Below, one piece after another: positions 1-8,162 of a DNA stretch of 8,628 nt. The notes under the pieces are model-generated. The model made no database searches. It saw nothing but the letters and a program-made list of their open reading frames with translations, and was not told where the DNA came from. Source of the DNA: Bacteroidota bacterium (GTDB taxonomy: Bacteria > Bacteroidota > Bacteroidia > Chitinophagales > Chitinophagaceae); the NCBI GenBank assembly GCA_023423835.1, contig JAFAEW010000005.1, positions 1 through 8,628 on the forward strand, written 5' to 3'. The first letter of the stretch is position 1, and each line of letters opens with the position of its first letter. The translations under genes were made by a program, and so were the position numbers.

Positions 1-367
<367 letters not shown>

Positions 368-474
368 AATTTTATTTCTTTTTATTAAAAGAAAGACCTT
401 ACTCTTTATTGAAAATCGATCCCAATATGTACATTATTATGCTTCATTTTATTCTGGTGAAGTATTGAATGATT
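368..474 (+). other. 23S-5S internal transcribed spacer, no tRNA
   Basis: This AT-rich spacer of about 107 nt contains no tRNA and no ORF. It holds a perfect 8-bp hairpin, TTTCTTTT (375-382) / AAAAGAAA (387-394), with a 4-nt loop just after the 23S 3' end. A second weak stem is GCTTCA (441-446) / TGAAGT (458-463). Either could be part of precursor processing structures, but this is inference. The pairing partner upstream of the 23S gene lies outside the window. Confidence 0.7.
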
Positions 475-585
<111 letters not shown>

Positions 586-594
586 TTTATTTTT

Positions 595-628
595 AAAGCC
601 CTTTCAGACGATCCTGAAAGGGCTTTTT
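595..628 (+). terminator. Intrinsic terminator of the rRNA operon
   Basis: A perfect 13-bp stem, AAAGCCCTTTCAG (595-607) / CTGAAAGGGCTTT (614-626), has a 6-nt loop and its 3' arm runs into TTTTT (624-628). It lies 9 nt after the 5S gene and ends the rRNA transcript. The A tract at the 5' base could also allow some termination in the opposite direction. Confidence 0.93.
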
Positions 629-805
629 GTTTACCTGACAGCCATATCCTCCCGCAACCGTTGAAAATCTTTCTCCGCTAAATCACTCACCTCCCAAACG
701 ACGGTATTCTAATCATCCCGCTCAGTTTAATAAAGAAAATTTCCCGTTACCAGAGGTATTAACTGGTTTTTTTGCTCCATGAAATCTGGCTGTTTTTCGG
801 GCCGT
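629..805. other. Intergenic region between rRNA operon and susCD, no gene seen
   Basis: No ORF, tRNA or recognisable RNA is seen here. A weak 5-bp stem, ACCAG (749-753) / CTGGT (763-767), runs into seven T (767-773), but it is too short to call a terminator. The rest is unremarkable AT-rich sequence upstream of the promoter candidate. Confidence 0.5.
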
Positions 806-838
806 TTTGTTAAAAGAATAAAAATGGACTAAAATTTG
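806..838 (+). promoter_or_regulatory. Candidate Bacteroidota-type promoter for the SusC/SusD pair
   Basis: TTTG (806-809) is followed after 21 nt by AAAATTTG (831-838). This resembles the Bacteroidota primary sigma consensus TTTG-N19..21-TAnnTTTG with one mismatch in the -7 box. Read from base 830, the box is TA plus three bases plus TTTG. It would place transcription start near 845 and leave a short leader of about 30 nt before the ATG at 877. No Shine-Dalgarno site is seen. The leader is A-rich (CATAACCAAAAA) just before the start codon, as is common in this phylum. It is a sequence match only. Confidence 0.45.
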
Positions 839-857
839 ATGTTTTTTTCAAATTTTA
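830..857. repeat. 10-bp perfect inverted repeat overlapping the promoter candidate
   Basis: TAAAATTTGA (830-839) and TCAAATTTTA (848-857) are exact reverse complements separated by 8 nt (TGTTTTTT). The left arm covers the -7 box candidate and the right arm would fall in the first transcribed bases. It could be an operator or a leader hairpin. Because it is nearly all A/T, chance is a real alternative. Confidence 0.5.
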
Positions 858-876
858 ATATTTTCATAACCAAAAA

Positions 877-3800
877 ATGTTAAACCTTATGAGAAAAACA
901 TTATTTTTCTTCTTGCTGGTTTTTTTTGCCTATACGGCCCGGGCACAAAAAGGTACTACCGTTTCGGGACTAATTACCTCAGCCGATGGTAATCGTCCGC
1001 TGGAAAAAGTAGTCGTCTCAGAACTGGGCGTAAAAAATTCGACTTTAAGCGACGAAAATGGCAATTATTCTATCACTCTTCAGACAAGCCCTGCCACGCT
1101 TTCATTTTCCTATGTGGGATTTTCGGTGGCAGAAATGAAAGTAGGAAACGCGACCGTACTCAACATTTCACTTTCTCCCCAAACATCCAACCTTGATTCG
1201 GTGGTTGTAACCGCCCTTGGTATCAGAAGAGAATTGAAAAGTCTCGGCTATGCTTCCCAGGAAGTAACAGCAGACCAGTTAACGCAATCCCGCCAGTCAA
1301 ACCTGCTATCGGCTCTGCAGGGAAAGGTAGTTGGCGCAACGATCTCCAGCACCGGAGGCGGTCCCGGCCAGGGCACAAGCATCCTCATACGAGGCATCAA
1401 TTCTCTGGATCCCGGTCAGGGTAGTCAACCGCTTTTTGTAATAGATGGATTGCCCGTTGATAATAGTACCTCCACTTTCGGAACTACCGGAGGCAGAGGC
1501 GTTCAGATGTCTAACAGGATCGGCGATATTAATCCAAACGACATAGAAACGGTAAATATCTTAAGAGGGGGCGCTGCAACAGCACTGTATGGACTGAGGG
1601 GAGCAAACGGAGTGGTTGTAATTACCACGAAATCCGGAAGAGCGGGTCAATTACGGATTAACCTTACCTCGAGTTATTCTATTGATCAGGTGAATAAATA
1701 TCCCGACGTGCAACTAAAATATACACAGGGATATTTGGGTGAATATGACAGCACCAGTTTCTGGCCGGCCTGGGGACCAACAGTTGAAGAAGCAAGACGA
1801 ATTGATCCAACCCATCCTGCAACGCTGGAAAATAATTGGAAACGCGCCTACAATACCGGCCATTCTTACCGCAATTCTGTTAACTTTTCGGGCGGATCAG
1901 ACGTTGCCAACTTTTCCGCTTCAATGGGCTATAACAGACAGGACGGGCTGATACCATTTACTTATTACCAGGACATTTCCACTAAATTATCCGGACAACT
2001 GAGATTCAGCGAAAAGTTTAAAATGAATTCATCGGTCTATTACACCAATACGGTTGGTAACTTTTATGATGCAGACCGCTATAATGAAGAACTGGCATAT
2101 TGGGCTCCAAGATGGGATATCCGGGATTATGTAAAACCCGATGGAACCGAAAAAACCTATGGCAATGGGAATGCGATCTACATCGCCTCCACCAACAAAT
2201 TCAAATCAAATGTGGATCATGTGATCGGTACCGTGAATTTTGCGTATAGCCCCTTCAAATGGCTTACCGCCACCTATTTGCTTGGAATGGATACTTATAG
2301 TGATGCGAGAACGGCAACAGCACCGGGACCAAGAGGCGTGCCCGATGAATTCATTGAGGAAGATAACGGTTTGGGATTTGTACACGAATACCGGATCAAC
2401 TATCGGCAAATCAATTCAAATCTCTTGTTAACTTTTGACAAAACCTGGAATGATAAATTTCAAACAACCCTCCGGATAGGCAACGACATCCTCGACAGAA
2501 CTACAAATAATGTTGCGGCAGAAGGTGATGAGCTCGATGTCTGGAACCTTTTTAATCTCAGTAATGCAAAAGTTGTTTCTATCTCTCAGTATAAGGAGAA
2601 TTACAGGATTTTGGGATTATACGGTGATCTTACCCTGGGGTGGAACAACTATCTTTATCTGAATCTCACGGGCAGAAACGACTGGACGTCGACACTGGAA
2701 AAGGACAACCGCTCCTTCTTCTATCCCTCCGCTTCGCTGAGCTATGTGTTTAGCCAACATCTCAACCTGCCTTCCTGGATAAATTACGGAAAATTGCGCG
2801 CTTCCCTCGCCGGTATCGGAAAGGACGCGAAGCCATATAAAACAAGTATTGTCTACACGCCTTCTTTCAGTGCACCCATAAACGGCGTAATCGGCTGGAC
2901 GAGAAACGGCTCGGCCGGGCTCTCAACTTTAACGCCCGAACGCACCACAGGATTTGAAATTGGTACGGACCTCGGATTTTTCCACGACCGGCTGGCACTG
3001 AATTTCACCTGGTATAAGAGCAACTCAAAAGATCAGATCATTCCCGTTTCCGTAAGCCAGACGACCGGATTTACCGATATCACCTTAAATGCAGGAGAGA
3101 TTGAAAACAAGGGAGTTGAAATTACACTCAGAGGTAAACCGGTTGTTTCCAAAAATTTCAAATGGGATATCATTACTAATTTTTCTGCCAACAGAAACAA
3201 GATTCTCTCGATCTATCCCGGCTTGTCTGAAATTGTAATAGGTAGCCAGTTCGGATATTCCAATTCAACCGTCACCATGAAGTATGTTCCCGGACATTCT
3301 GCCGGAGACATTTACGGAACGCCATGGACGAGGTATCAGGACGATAAGGATCCATTTTATTCCGACAAAAACCAACCATTACTTATCGGGGAAGACGGCT
3401 TTCCAGTACTTACTTCAAGAACTACACAGCGGATTCTTGGAAATTCTTATCCCAAATGGCAGGGTTCTATCGGTAATAGTTTCACCTACAAAAATTTCAG
3501 CCTTTACTTCCTTTGGGAAACTAGGCAAGGATTGCAGAAATATAACCAGTTCGCCAATTTCATGGCGGCCTTCGGCGAATCCGCCATCACGCTGAACCGC
3601 GATCAAACAATCGTTTTCGACGGGGTTTTAGCGGATGGAACGCCAAATACAAAACCGGTTTATCTCGGACAGGGTGTGGGACCCGATGGCGTAGATTACG
3701 GAGCAGGATATTATAGAAATGTTTACAGGGGAATTTCGGAAGTTTTCGTGCAGGACGCTTCCTGGGTGAGATTGCGCACAGCCTCTCTTTCCTATAATCT

Positions 3801-4002
3801 TCCTGCTGAATGGTTCAAAAACTCGTTCGTAAAAAATATGGCAGTAAGCATTACCGGAAACAACCTGTTACTATTTACGGATTACGACGGGTTTGATCCT
3901 GAATCTTCCTCAAGTCCCGCCGGAAGTACTGCCAATGGGTTCGCCGGATTTACTTATCCCGCCCTTCGCAGTTATATCTTAACCTTAAATATCGGATTCT
4001 AA
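877..4002 (+). CDS. SusC/RagA-family TonB-linked outer membrane transporter
   Basis: A 1041-residue outer-membrane porin that imports a nutrient with energy from TonB/ExbBD, working with the SusD-like lipoprotein encoded next. Residues 1-23 are a signal peptide ending Ala-Arg-Ala before Gln24. About 29-101 is a carboxypeptidase-regulatory-like beta domain (DENGNYSITL, SFSYVGF). DSVVVTALGI (107-116) is the SusC TonB-box-like segment, followed by KSLGYA. About 119-254 is the plug, with LQGKVVGATI, ILIRGINSL, PLFVIDGLPVDN and the closing LYGLRGANGVVVITTKSG. The rest is a beta barrel ending in the outer-membrane signal ...LTLNIGF with terminal Phe. The length is normal and intact. There is no N-terminal STN signalling domain, so direct FecA-type sigma signalling is unlikely. 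ATG 877 was chosen after an A-rich leader; Met5 (889) is an alternative. The substrate cannot be told. Confidence 0.97.
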   Translation: MLNLMRKTLFFFLLVFFAYTARAQKGTTVSGLITSADGNRPLEKVVVSELGVKNSTLSDENGNYSITLQTSPATLSFSYVGFSVAEMKVGNATVLNISLSPQTSNLDSVVVTALGIRRELKSLGYASQEVTADQLTQSRQSNLLSALQGKVVGATISSTGGGPGQGTSILIRGINSLDPGQGSQPLFVIDGLPVDNSTSTFGTTGGRGVQMSNRIGDINPNDIETVNILRGGAATALYGLRGANGVVVITTKSGRAGQLRINLTSSYSIDQVNKYPDVQLKYTQGYLGEYDSTSFWPAWGPTVEEARRIDPTHPATLENNWKRAYNTGHSYRNSVNFSGGSDVANFSASMGYNRQDGLIPFTYYQDISTKLSGQLRFSEKFKMNSSVYYTNTVGNFYDADRYNEELAYWAPRWDIRDYVKPDGTEKTYGNGNAIYIASTNKFKSNVDHVIGTVNFAYSPFKWLTATYLLGMDTYSDARTATAPGPRGVPDEFIEEDNGLGFVHEYRINYRQINSNLLLTFDKTWNDKFQTTLRIGNDILDRTTNNVAAEGDELDVWNLFNLSNAKVVSISQYKENYRILGLYGDLTLGWNNYLYLNLTGRNDWTSTLEKDNRSFFYPSASLSYVFSQHLNLPSWINYGKLRASLAGIGKDAKPYKTSIVYTPSFSAPINGVIGWTRNGSAGLSTLTPERTTGFEIGTDLGFFHDRLALNFTWYKSNSKDQIIPVSVSQTTGFTDITLNAGEIENKGVEITLRGKPVVSKNFKWDIITNFSANRNKILSIYPGLSEIVIGSQFGYSNSTVTMKYVPGHSAGDIYGTPWTRYQDDKDPFYSDKNQPLLIGEDGFPVLTSRTTQRILGNSYPKWQGSIGNSFTYKNFSLYFLWETRQGLQKYNQFANFMAAFGESAITLNRDQTIVFDGVLADGTPNTKPVYLGQGVGPDGVDYGAGYYRNVYRGISEVFVQDASWVRLRTASLSYNLPAEWFKNSFVKNMAVSITGNNLLLFTDYDGFDPESSSSPAGSTANGFAGFTYPALRSYILTLNIGF

Positions 4003-4012
4003 AATCATCACC

Positions 4013-5419
4013 ATGAAGAATAAAATTATTTTTCCAACTTTATTGCTGTTCATCACCGTGATGACCGGTTGCCAAAAATTTCTCGACATCAACGAAAATC
4101 CCAATGCTGCCGAAGAACCACCAATTAATGGGTTGCTGGCAAATACTACTTATACTACTGCATTTAATGTTTTTAATGTTAGTGACTGGACCTCTTATTA
4201 TACGCAGTACCTCGCCTCCTCCAGCCCCGGCAGCGACAATGATGTGTACGCTGATGTAAATGCAAGCGGCACCTGGAATGCCTTGTATAATACAATGACT
4301 GATATCTACGACATGAAGAGGTTTGCCGGCGCAAAAGGCCTTAACGCATACGTCGGTATTGCCGATATCCTCATGGCACTTCATCTGAATACTGCAAGCA
4401 ATGTCTGGGGCGATATTCCTTATACGGATGCGTTTTTGGGTGTGAGTAATATTACGCCCGTATACAACGATCAGCATGCCATTTACGATACCTGTATCCG
4501 GTTATTAGATGAGGGAATCGCGTCGCTGCAATTGTCTTCCGAAGATGAAGAGGTTGATGGTCCGAGTGATTTCATTCATGCCGGTGACAAATCTGCCTGG
4601 ATCAAAACGGCCCACGCTTTGAAAGCAAGAATGCTCAACCAACTGAGTAAAACCGCTTCTTATGATCCTGCCGCCGTGCTGTCTGAACTCTCACAGGCCT
4701 ATACATCCAACGATGATGATGCTCAGGTTACCTCTTTTGCAGTCCGCAATCCATGGGCACAGGTAGCAGTTAATAATGCCGGATTGCTGCTCGATGGATG
4801 GATGTCTTCCTACTTTGTAAATGCTACAAACGGCACAACCTATGGGGTATTTGACCCGCGTTTGCCCTTGATTGCCTCCCTCACCAAATATGGTGATTAC
4901 CGCGGTACGCCCAACGGAAAGGGAAGGATCGGAACGGGCACCGAAGATGAAGAAAGCTACCTGCCCACTGATGGCTGGTATTCGAGTACAAATAGTCCCT
5001 TGCAGATTGTTACCTATTCTGAATGTAAATTTTTAGCTGCCGAGGCCTCCTTCCGCAATAATGACAAGGCCACTGCCTATGCCAGCTATCTTGAAGGAAT
5101 TAGAGCAAATATGCAGAAAATGGGTCTGCCGGAAGATTCCATTAATAATTATGTCAACAACCCGGTTATAAGTGTGGGCGAAGGAAGCATAACCCTGCAA
5201 CTGATAATGAAAGAAAAATATGTTGCCTGCTTCTTAAGCCCGGTTACCTGGGATGATATGAGACGACTTGATTACCAGTACAAAGATTTTACACTCCCCG
5301 TAAATGCGGTGATCAATACGTTTATCAGAAGAATGAACTACCCGACGGTTGAGTTGTCGACCAATGGCGGAAATGTTCCAACCGTTTCTGTTACCGATCC
5401 ATTATGGTGGGATCAGTAG
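4013..5419 (+). CDS. SusD/RagB-family outer membrane lipoprotein (SusD-like type 2)
   Basis: A 468-residue cell-surface lipoprotein that acts as the substrate-capturing lid on the SusC-like barrel. Residues 1-19 are a lipoprotein signal peptide ending Met-Thr-Gly before Cys20, the lipidation site. The mature start CQKFLDINENPNAA is typical of the SusD-like group 2 (PF12771-type). Helical TPR-like regions follow. The conserved AD..MALHL....VWGDIPYTDA block is at about 117-140 and AWIKTAHALKARMLNQL at about 196-211. The C-terminal MKEKYVA...WDDMRRLDY block at about 396-418 is the family's xxRxW/D-RR region. It starts 10 nt after the SusC stop with no evident Shine-Dalgarno, so the two are co-transcribed. 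A stem-loop follows. This group includes binders of peptides, glycans and other ligands, and neighbouring genes give no hint here. Confidence 0.96.
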   Translation: MKNKIIFPTLLLFITVMTGCQKFLDINENPNAAEEPPINGLLANTTYTTAFNVFNVSDWTSYYTQYLASSSPGSDNDVYADVNASGTWNALYNTMTDIYDMKRFAGAKGLNAYVGIADILMALHLNTASNVWGDIPYTDAFLGVSNITPVYNDQHAIYDTCIRLLDEGIASLQLSSEDEEVDGPSDFIHAGDKSAWIKTAHALKARMLNQLSKTASYDPAAVLSELSQAYTSNDDDAQVTSFAVRNPWAQVAVNNAGLLLDGWMSSYFVNATNGTTYGVFDPRLPLIASLTKYGDYRGTPNGKGRIGTGTEDEESYLPTDGWYSSTNSPLQIVTYSECKFLAAEASFRNNDKATAYASYLEGIRANMQKMGLPEDSINNYVNNPVISVGEGSITLQLIMKEKYVACFLSPVTWDDMRRLDYQYKDFTLPVNAVINTFIRRMNYPTVELSTNGGNVPTVSVTDPLWWDQ

Positions 5420-5432
5420 CAGGAAAAAAGGC

Positions 5433-5472
5433 GAAAACGGGGAAGCTGCTTTTTGGCGGCTTTCCCGTTTTC
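5433..5472 (+). terminator. Stem-loop, probable terminator of the SusC/SusD operon
   Basis: A 14-bp stem with one G-U wobble, GAAAACGGGGAAGC (5433-5446) / GCTTTCCCGTTTTC (5459-5472), has a 12-nt loop and lies 13 nt after the SusD stop. The following bases (CTTTCAAT) are only a poor T tract, so it may act as a transcript 3'-end stabiliser or a leaky terminator. Confidence 0.75.
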
Positions 5473-5619
5473 CTTTCAATCGGGCAGCAAACAGGGGAAA
5501 TCGTTTATGCAACAACCAGTCCGGGCAAACGGTGACAGTTGCAAACGTTGAAGCTGTCGAAAAAATCAACGATTTGAAAAAAGATTTTAGACCTTAGCGG
5601 TTTCCGCACAATTGTTACT

Positions 5620-6423
5620 ATGAGCTTGATGCACATCCTGGGATATTTTGCTGCTTCCTTAATAGGAATTTCACTGGGGTTGATCGGCGGTGGAGGTTCG
5701 ATTCTCACCGTTCCGGTTTTAGTCTACTTATTTGGCATCTCGCCCATTCTGGCCACTTCTTATTCACTTTGTGTTGTCGGCACTACGAGTCTTGTAGGCG
5801 CGTTTAACTATCAAAAAAGGGGACTTGTAAGCTTTAAAACTGCGCTATTATTCGGCCTTTCGTCCATTACAACTGTGTTTCTTACGCGAAAGTTATTAAT
5901 TCCGCTCATCCCGCCAACGCTAGGGCGGATCAACGGATTCGTAATTTCAGCCTCGCTGGTCATCATGATTCTGTTTGCCATTTTAATGTTGATTGCTTCC
6001 TTAAAAATGATTCGAAGCAAAACCCACCAGGAATCGCATGTTGCCGATCCTAAACTTCGGATTCCCACACTTCTCCTTTATGGCGTCCTCATTGGATTGG
6101 TAACGGGAATTCTGGGAGCCGGCGGCGGCTTTTTAATTATCCCAACACTGGTATTGCTGCTTAACCTTCCGATGAAAAAGGCCGTCGGCACTTCTTTACT
6201 CATCATTGCCATGAATTCCCTCATCGGATTTTTGGGCGATATCGGACATTTTAAAATTGACTGGCCTTTTTTAGCCGTCATTACCGGCATTGCCATTTTT
6301 GGAATATTCCTCGGATCTGCGGTAGCGAAAAGGACGGAAGGGTTTAAACTAAAAAAGGGATTCGGCTGGTTTGTCTTATTGATGAGCGTTTTTATCATAA
6401 TCAGCGAAATAATTGGAAGTTAG
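5620..6423 (+). CDS. TauE/SafE-family membrane permease (sulfite exporter family)
   Basis: A 267-residue inner-membrane protein of the TauE/SafE family (PF01925). Characterised members move organic or inorganic sulfur anions such as sulfite, sulfoacetate or taurine-derived compounds. The family's two-fold repeat is plain: GLIGGGGSILTVP at residues 20-32 and GILGAGGGFLIIP at 163-175. Each is followed by a hydrophobic stretch and a KKAVGTSL / ILATSYSL-type segment, and about eight hydrophobic segments are seen in all. A charged loop (about 128-146) joins the halves. Length is normal. ATG 5620 was chosen, with Met4 as an alternative. The DUF1648 gene follows after 29 nt and is probably co-transcribed. 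No rhodanese, sulfurtransferase or sulfatase gene is adjacent, so the substrate is not supported beyond family level. Confidence 0.93.
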   Translation: MSLMHILGYFAASLIGISLGLIGGGGSILTVPVLVYLFGISPILATSYSLCVVGTTSLVGAFNYQKRGLVSFKTALLFGLSSITTVFLTRKLLIPLIPPTLGRINGFVISASLVIMILFAILMLIASLKMIRSKTHQESHVADPKLRIPTLLLYGVLIGLVTGILGAGGGFLIIPTLVLLLNLPMKKAVGTSLLIIAMNSLIGFLGDIGHFKIDWPFLAVITGIAIFGIFLGSAVAKRTEGFKLKKGFGWFVLLMSVFIIISEIIGS

Positions 6424-6452
6424 CTGGCATCATTATTTTTTTAGAAGCAAAA

Positions 6453-6938
6453 ATGGAAGAACGGCCAAAAATAAAAATTCCACTGTCAGCAGCCGATAAG
6501 ATCATGGAAGCAGTGGCCCTGCTGTTGTTGCTGATTATGTGGGCGGCGATTCTTTTAACCTACAGTCACTTGCCGCAACAGGTTCCGCTGCATTTCAATG
6601 CCAGTGGCGAGATTGACCGGTATGGAAGTAAGGCTGAATTGTTCATCGTTCCCGCTATTGCTACGCTTTTGTATATCGCCCTGTCTTTTCTGAATGATTA
6701 TCCGCATGTTTTCAGCTACATAAGAAAGGTACACCGGCGCAATGCGAGGATACTTTATACCAACAGTACAAAGATGCTGCGGATGTTGAAACTGAGTTTA
6801 ATGATAATTTTTTGCGCAATTGTCTTCTTCAGCTTCCGGGCAGCTTTCAACGGAGCCGGGTTGGAAAAATGGTTTTTACCGGTAGCGATCGTTCTCGTGC
6901 TTTTACCGAATTTGTATCTTCTGCGGAAGCCAAAATAG
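6453..6938 (+). CDS. Small membrane protein with DUF1648 domain
   Basis: A 161-residue integral membrane protein. Hydrophobic segments are at about 19-37, 61-80, 110-130 and 139-157. Between the first two lies the DUF1648 signature LPQQVPLHFNASGEIDRYGSK (about 40-60), which is also found in SdpI-type immunity proteins of Bacillus. The separate SdpI C-terminal domain is not recognisable, so this is a DUF1648-only member with no established biochemical role. A basic segment, RKVHRRNAR (91-99), precedes the third hydrophobic stretch. It starts 29 nt after the TauE/SafE gene on the same strand, which suggests one transcript. Its stop is 15 nt from the stop of a convergent gene, with no obvious terminator between. 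Confidence 0.88.
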   Translation: MEERPKIKIPLSAADKIMEAVALLLLLIMWAAILLTYSHLPQQVPLHFNASGEIDRYGSKAELFIVPAIATLLYIALSFLNDYPHVFSYIRKVHRRNARILYTNSTKMLRMLKLSLMIIFCAIVFFSFRAAFNGAGLEKWFLPVAIVLVLLPNLYLLRKPK

Positions 6939-6953
6939 TTTTCGCGTTATACC

Positions 6954-7508
6954 TTATTCCAACAAATCTTTTATTGCGGTTGCAGTTCTTTCCGGATGAA
7001 GGATCATCTCATTATGCGGATCGGACTGAAGAAAAATAAATCTTCTGTCGGGCAAAATCATAGCAGAATTGCCGCATCGTTGTTCCTTCGAAAAGAGGAG
7101 CCGGTGCAAAGTTTTGGTAGTATCAATGATAATCTCGTTATTCCACTTTATTATTTTGTTGGCCCGGTTTCCCGGTTCCCGGAATTCGAAAAAGGAAAGC
7201 TGCGGTCTGGCTTCCATAGCCTTTTTCAGGTGTTCCTGGCCGTATTTTATCCGGCTCCTTATTTCTTCCTCACCTTCGGTTTTGTCCATTATAATCCAAC
7301 AAGCGCCGTTGTTGTAATGATAGCGGATGAGAATTGTATCCTTTATTTCATTTGAATATTTATTCAGAAATCCGATAACCTCGTTATACGTTTGTTCATC
7401 CAATTTACCTTTTCTAAAATCCGAGGTGGAACGTTCGTCGATCTGGCTTAGGCCAACATTCAGGATGGAAGTGAAAAGGAAAAACAGCACGCATTTCTTG
7501 CCGGTCAT
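6954..7508 (-). CDS. Hypothetical secreted protein, function unknown
   Basis: A 184-residue protein that I do not recognise. Residues 1-21 form a Sec signal peptide with a basic start (TGKK), a hydrophobic core and a likely cut at Gly-Leu-Ser before Gln22, a cut typical of Bacteroidota. Cys6 lies in the signal, not at a lipobox. The mature part is rich in charged residues and has two cysteines, Cys70 (NNGACW) and Cys145 (QRCGNS), which could form a disulfide after export. The tail NSAMILPDRRFIFLQSDPH...HPERTATAIKDLL has the feel of a thioredoxin-fold C-terminal half, but no CxxC is present, so this is speculation. It lies 91 nt downstream of the lipocalin gene on the same strand and is convergent with the DUF1648 gene. 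A -7-like TTAATTTG (7548-7541, minus strand) lies upstream without a clear partner box. Confidence 0.8.
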   Translation of the reverse strand: MTGKKCVLFFLFTSILNVGLSQIDERSTSDFRKGKLDEQTYNEVIGFLNKYSNEIKDTILIRYHYNNGACWIIMDKTEGEEEIRSRIKYGQEHLKKAMEARPQLSFFEFREPGNRANKIIKWNNEIIIDTTKTLHRLLFSKEQRCGNSAMILPDRRFIFLQSDPHNEMILHPERTATAIKDLLE

Positions 7509-7599
7509 AGAATTGGTTTGTTTTTGTAAGAGCGGTTACGCAAATTAAAACGGGAAGATAGTGGAAATTGCGGATCCGAAAAAGTAAAGGCTCAGCCGA

Positions 7600-8142
7600 T
7601 CAGTCTCTTGAATGTTCTGTCCAGATCAGTTTCGTTGTATCATATCCGACAGCGCCGGCAATTTTCAAATATTCATTTTTCACGTTTGTGGGAATGGATT
7701 TTTCACGCGAGAGTATCCACAAATAACTGAGATCATTTCCTGCCACGAGTGCGTACCGGTATTCGGGATCCAGTGCGATGACATTATAACCCGAATAAAA
7801 AGGACCGAAGAACGACACCTTCAATTTGCCGCTACTTCTATCGCCTCTGAAAACCGCTTTTCCCGTTGTTGAACGCCACTGATGATTTAAATAGTCATAT
7901 CCTTTATTTAAAACTTTTATTGAGCCATCTTCATTTAAAGAGTAATCGGCGGTAACATTATTCAGATTTTTTTCAAACCTGTAATTGAGTCTTGCAATCT
8001 CGTACCACTTTCCGAGATATTTTTTGGGTTTGAAATCAGAAACCGCTTTCGCCCGTTTCGGCATAGAAGGCCTGGTTTTCAACCATACAATCGTCGCTGC
8101 GAGCAATACCGCTCCTCCGGCAATCATGTATTTTTTGTTCAT
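7600..8142 (-). CDS. blc: Bacterial lipocalin, Blc type, with N-terminal membrane anchor
   Basis: A 180-residue lipocalin of the Blc/apolipoprotein D-like family, small beta-barrels that bind fatty acids and lysophospholipids in the cell envelope. The family fingerprint is complete: KYLGKWYEIARL (41-52, the GxW motif), YRFEKNLNNVTADYSL (54-69), VLNKGYDY (77-84), KVSFFGPFYSGYNVIALD (108-125) and YLWILSRE (140-147). The E. coli protein is an outer-membrane lipoprotein, but here no lipobox cysteine exists. Residues 6-21 are instead a hydrophobic helix followed by a basic linker (KTRPSMPKRAK), which suggests an uncleaved inner-membrane anchor with a periplasmic barrel. ATG 8142 is the only good start. 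Mobile DNA begins within about 20-45 bp upstream of it, so the native promoter may be lost or replaced. The unknown secreted gene follows on the same strand. Confidence 0.95.
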   Translation of the reverse strand: MNKKYMIAGGAVLLAATIVWLKTRPSMPKRAKAVSDFKPKKYLGKWYEIARLNYRFEKNLNNVTADYSLNEDGSIKVLNKGYDYLNHQWRSTTGKAVFRGDRSSGKLKVSFFGPFYSGYNVIALDPEYRYALVAGNDLSYLWILSREKSIPTNVKNEYLKIAGAVGYDTTKLIWTEHSRD

Positions 8143-8162
8143 GCTTCAGGATATTCAATTTT

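Noticed and set aside
749..773. Short stem ACCAG/CTGGT followed by seven T, a possible second terminator upstream of the SusC gene
   Set aside because: Only 5 bp with a 9-nt loop; too weak beside the 13-bp terminator at 595-628.
4040..4477. 145-codon open frame on the minus strand inside the SusD gene
   Set aside because: It is fully antisense to a clear SusD-like coding region and its translation shows no recognisable domain.
5547..5576. Possible promoter for the TauE/SafE gene, CGTTG ... ACGATTTG
   Set aside because: The spacing is 18 nt and the -7 box matches only the TTTG half, so it does not reach a reportable level.
5349..5597. 82-codon plus-strand frame across the SusD end and intergenic region
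   Set aside because: It overlaps the SusD 3' end in another frame and reads through the 5433-5472 stem-loop; no family-like sequence.
6918..6929. CTTC-TGCG-GAAG hairpin near the end of the DUF1648 gene as a shared convergent terminator
   Set aside because: Only 4 bp, inside the coding region and with no T tract.
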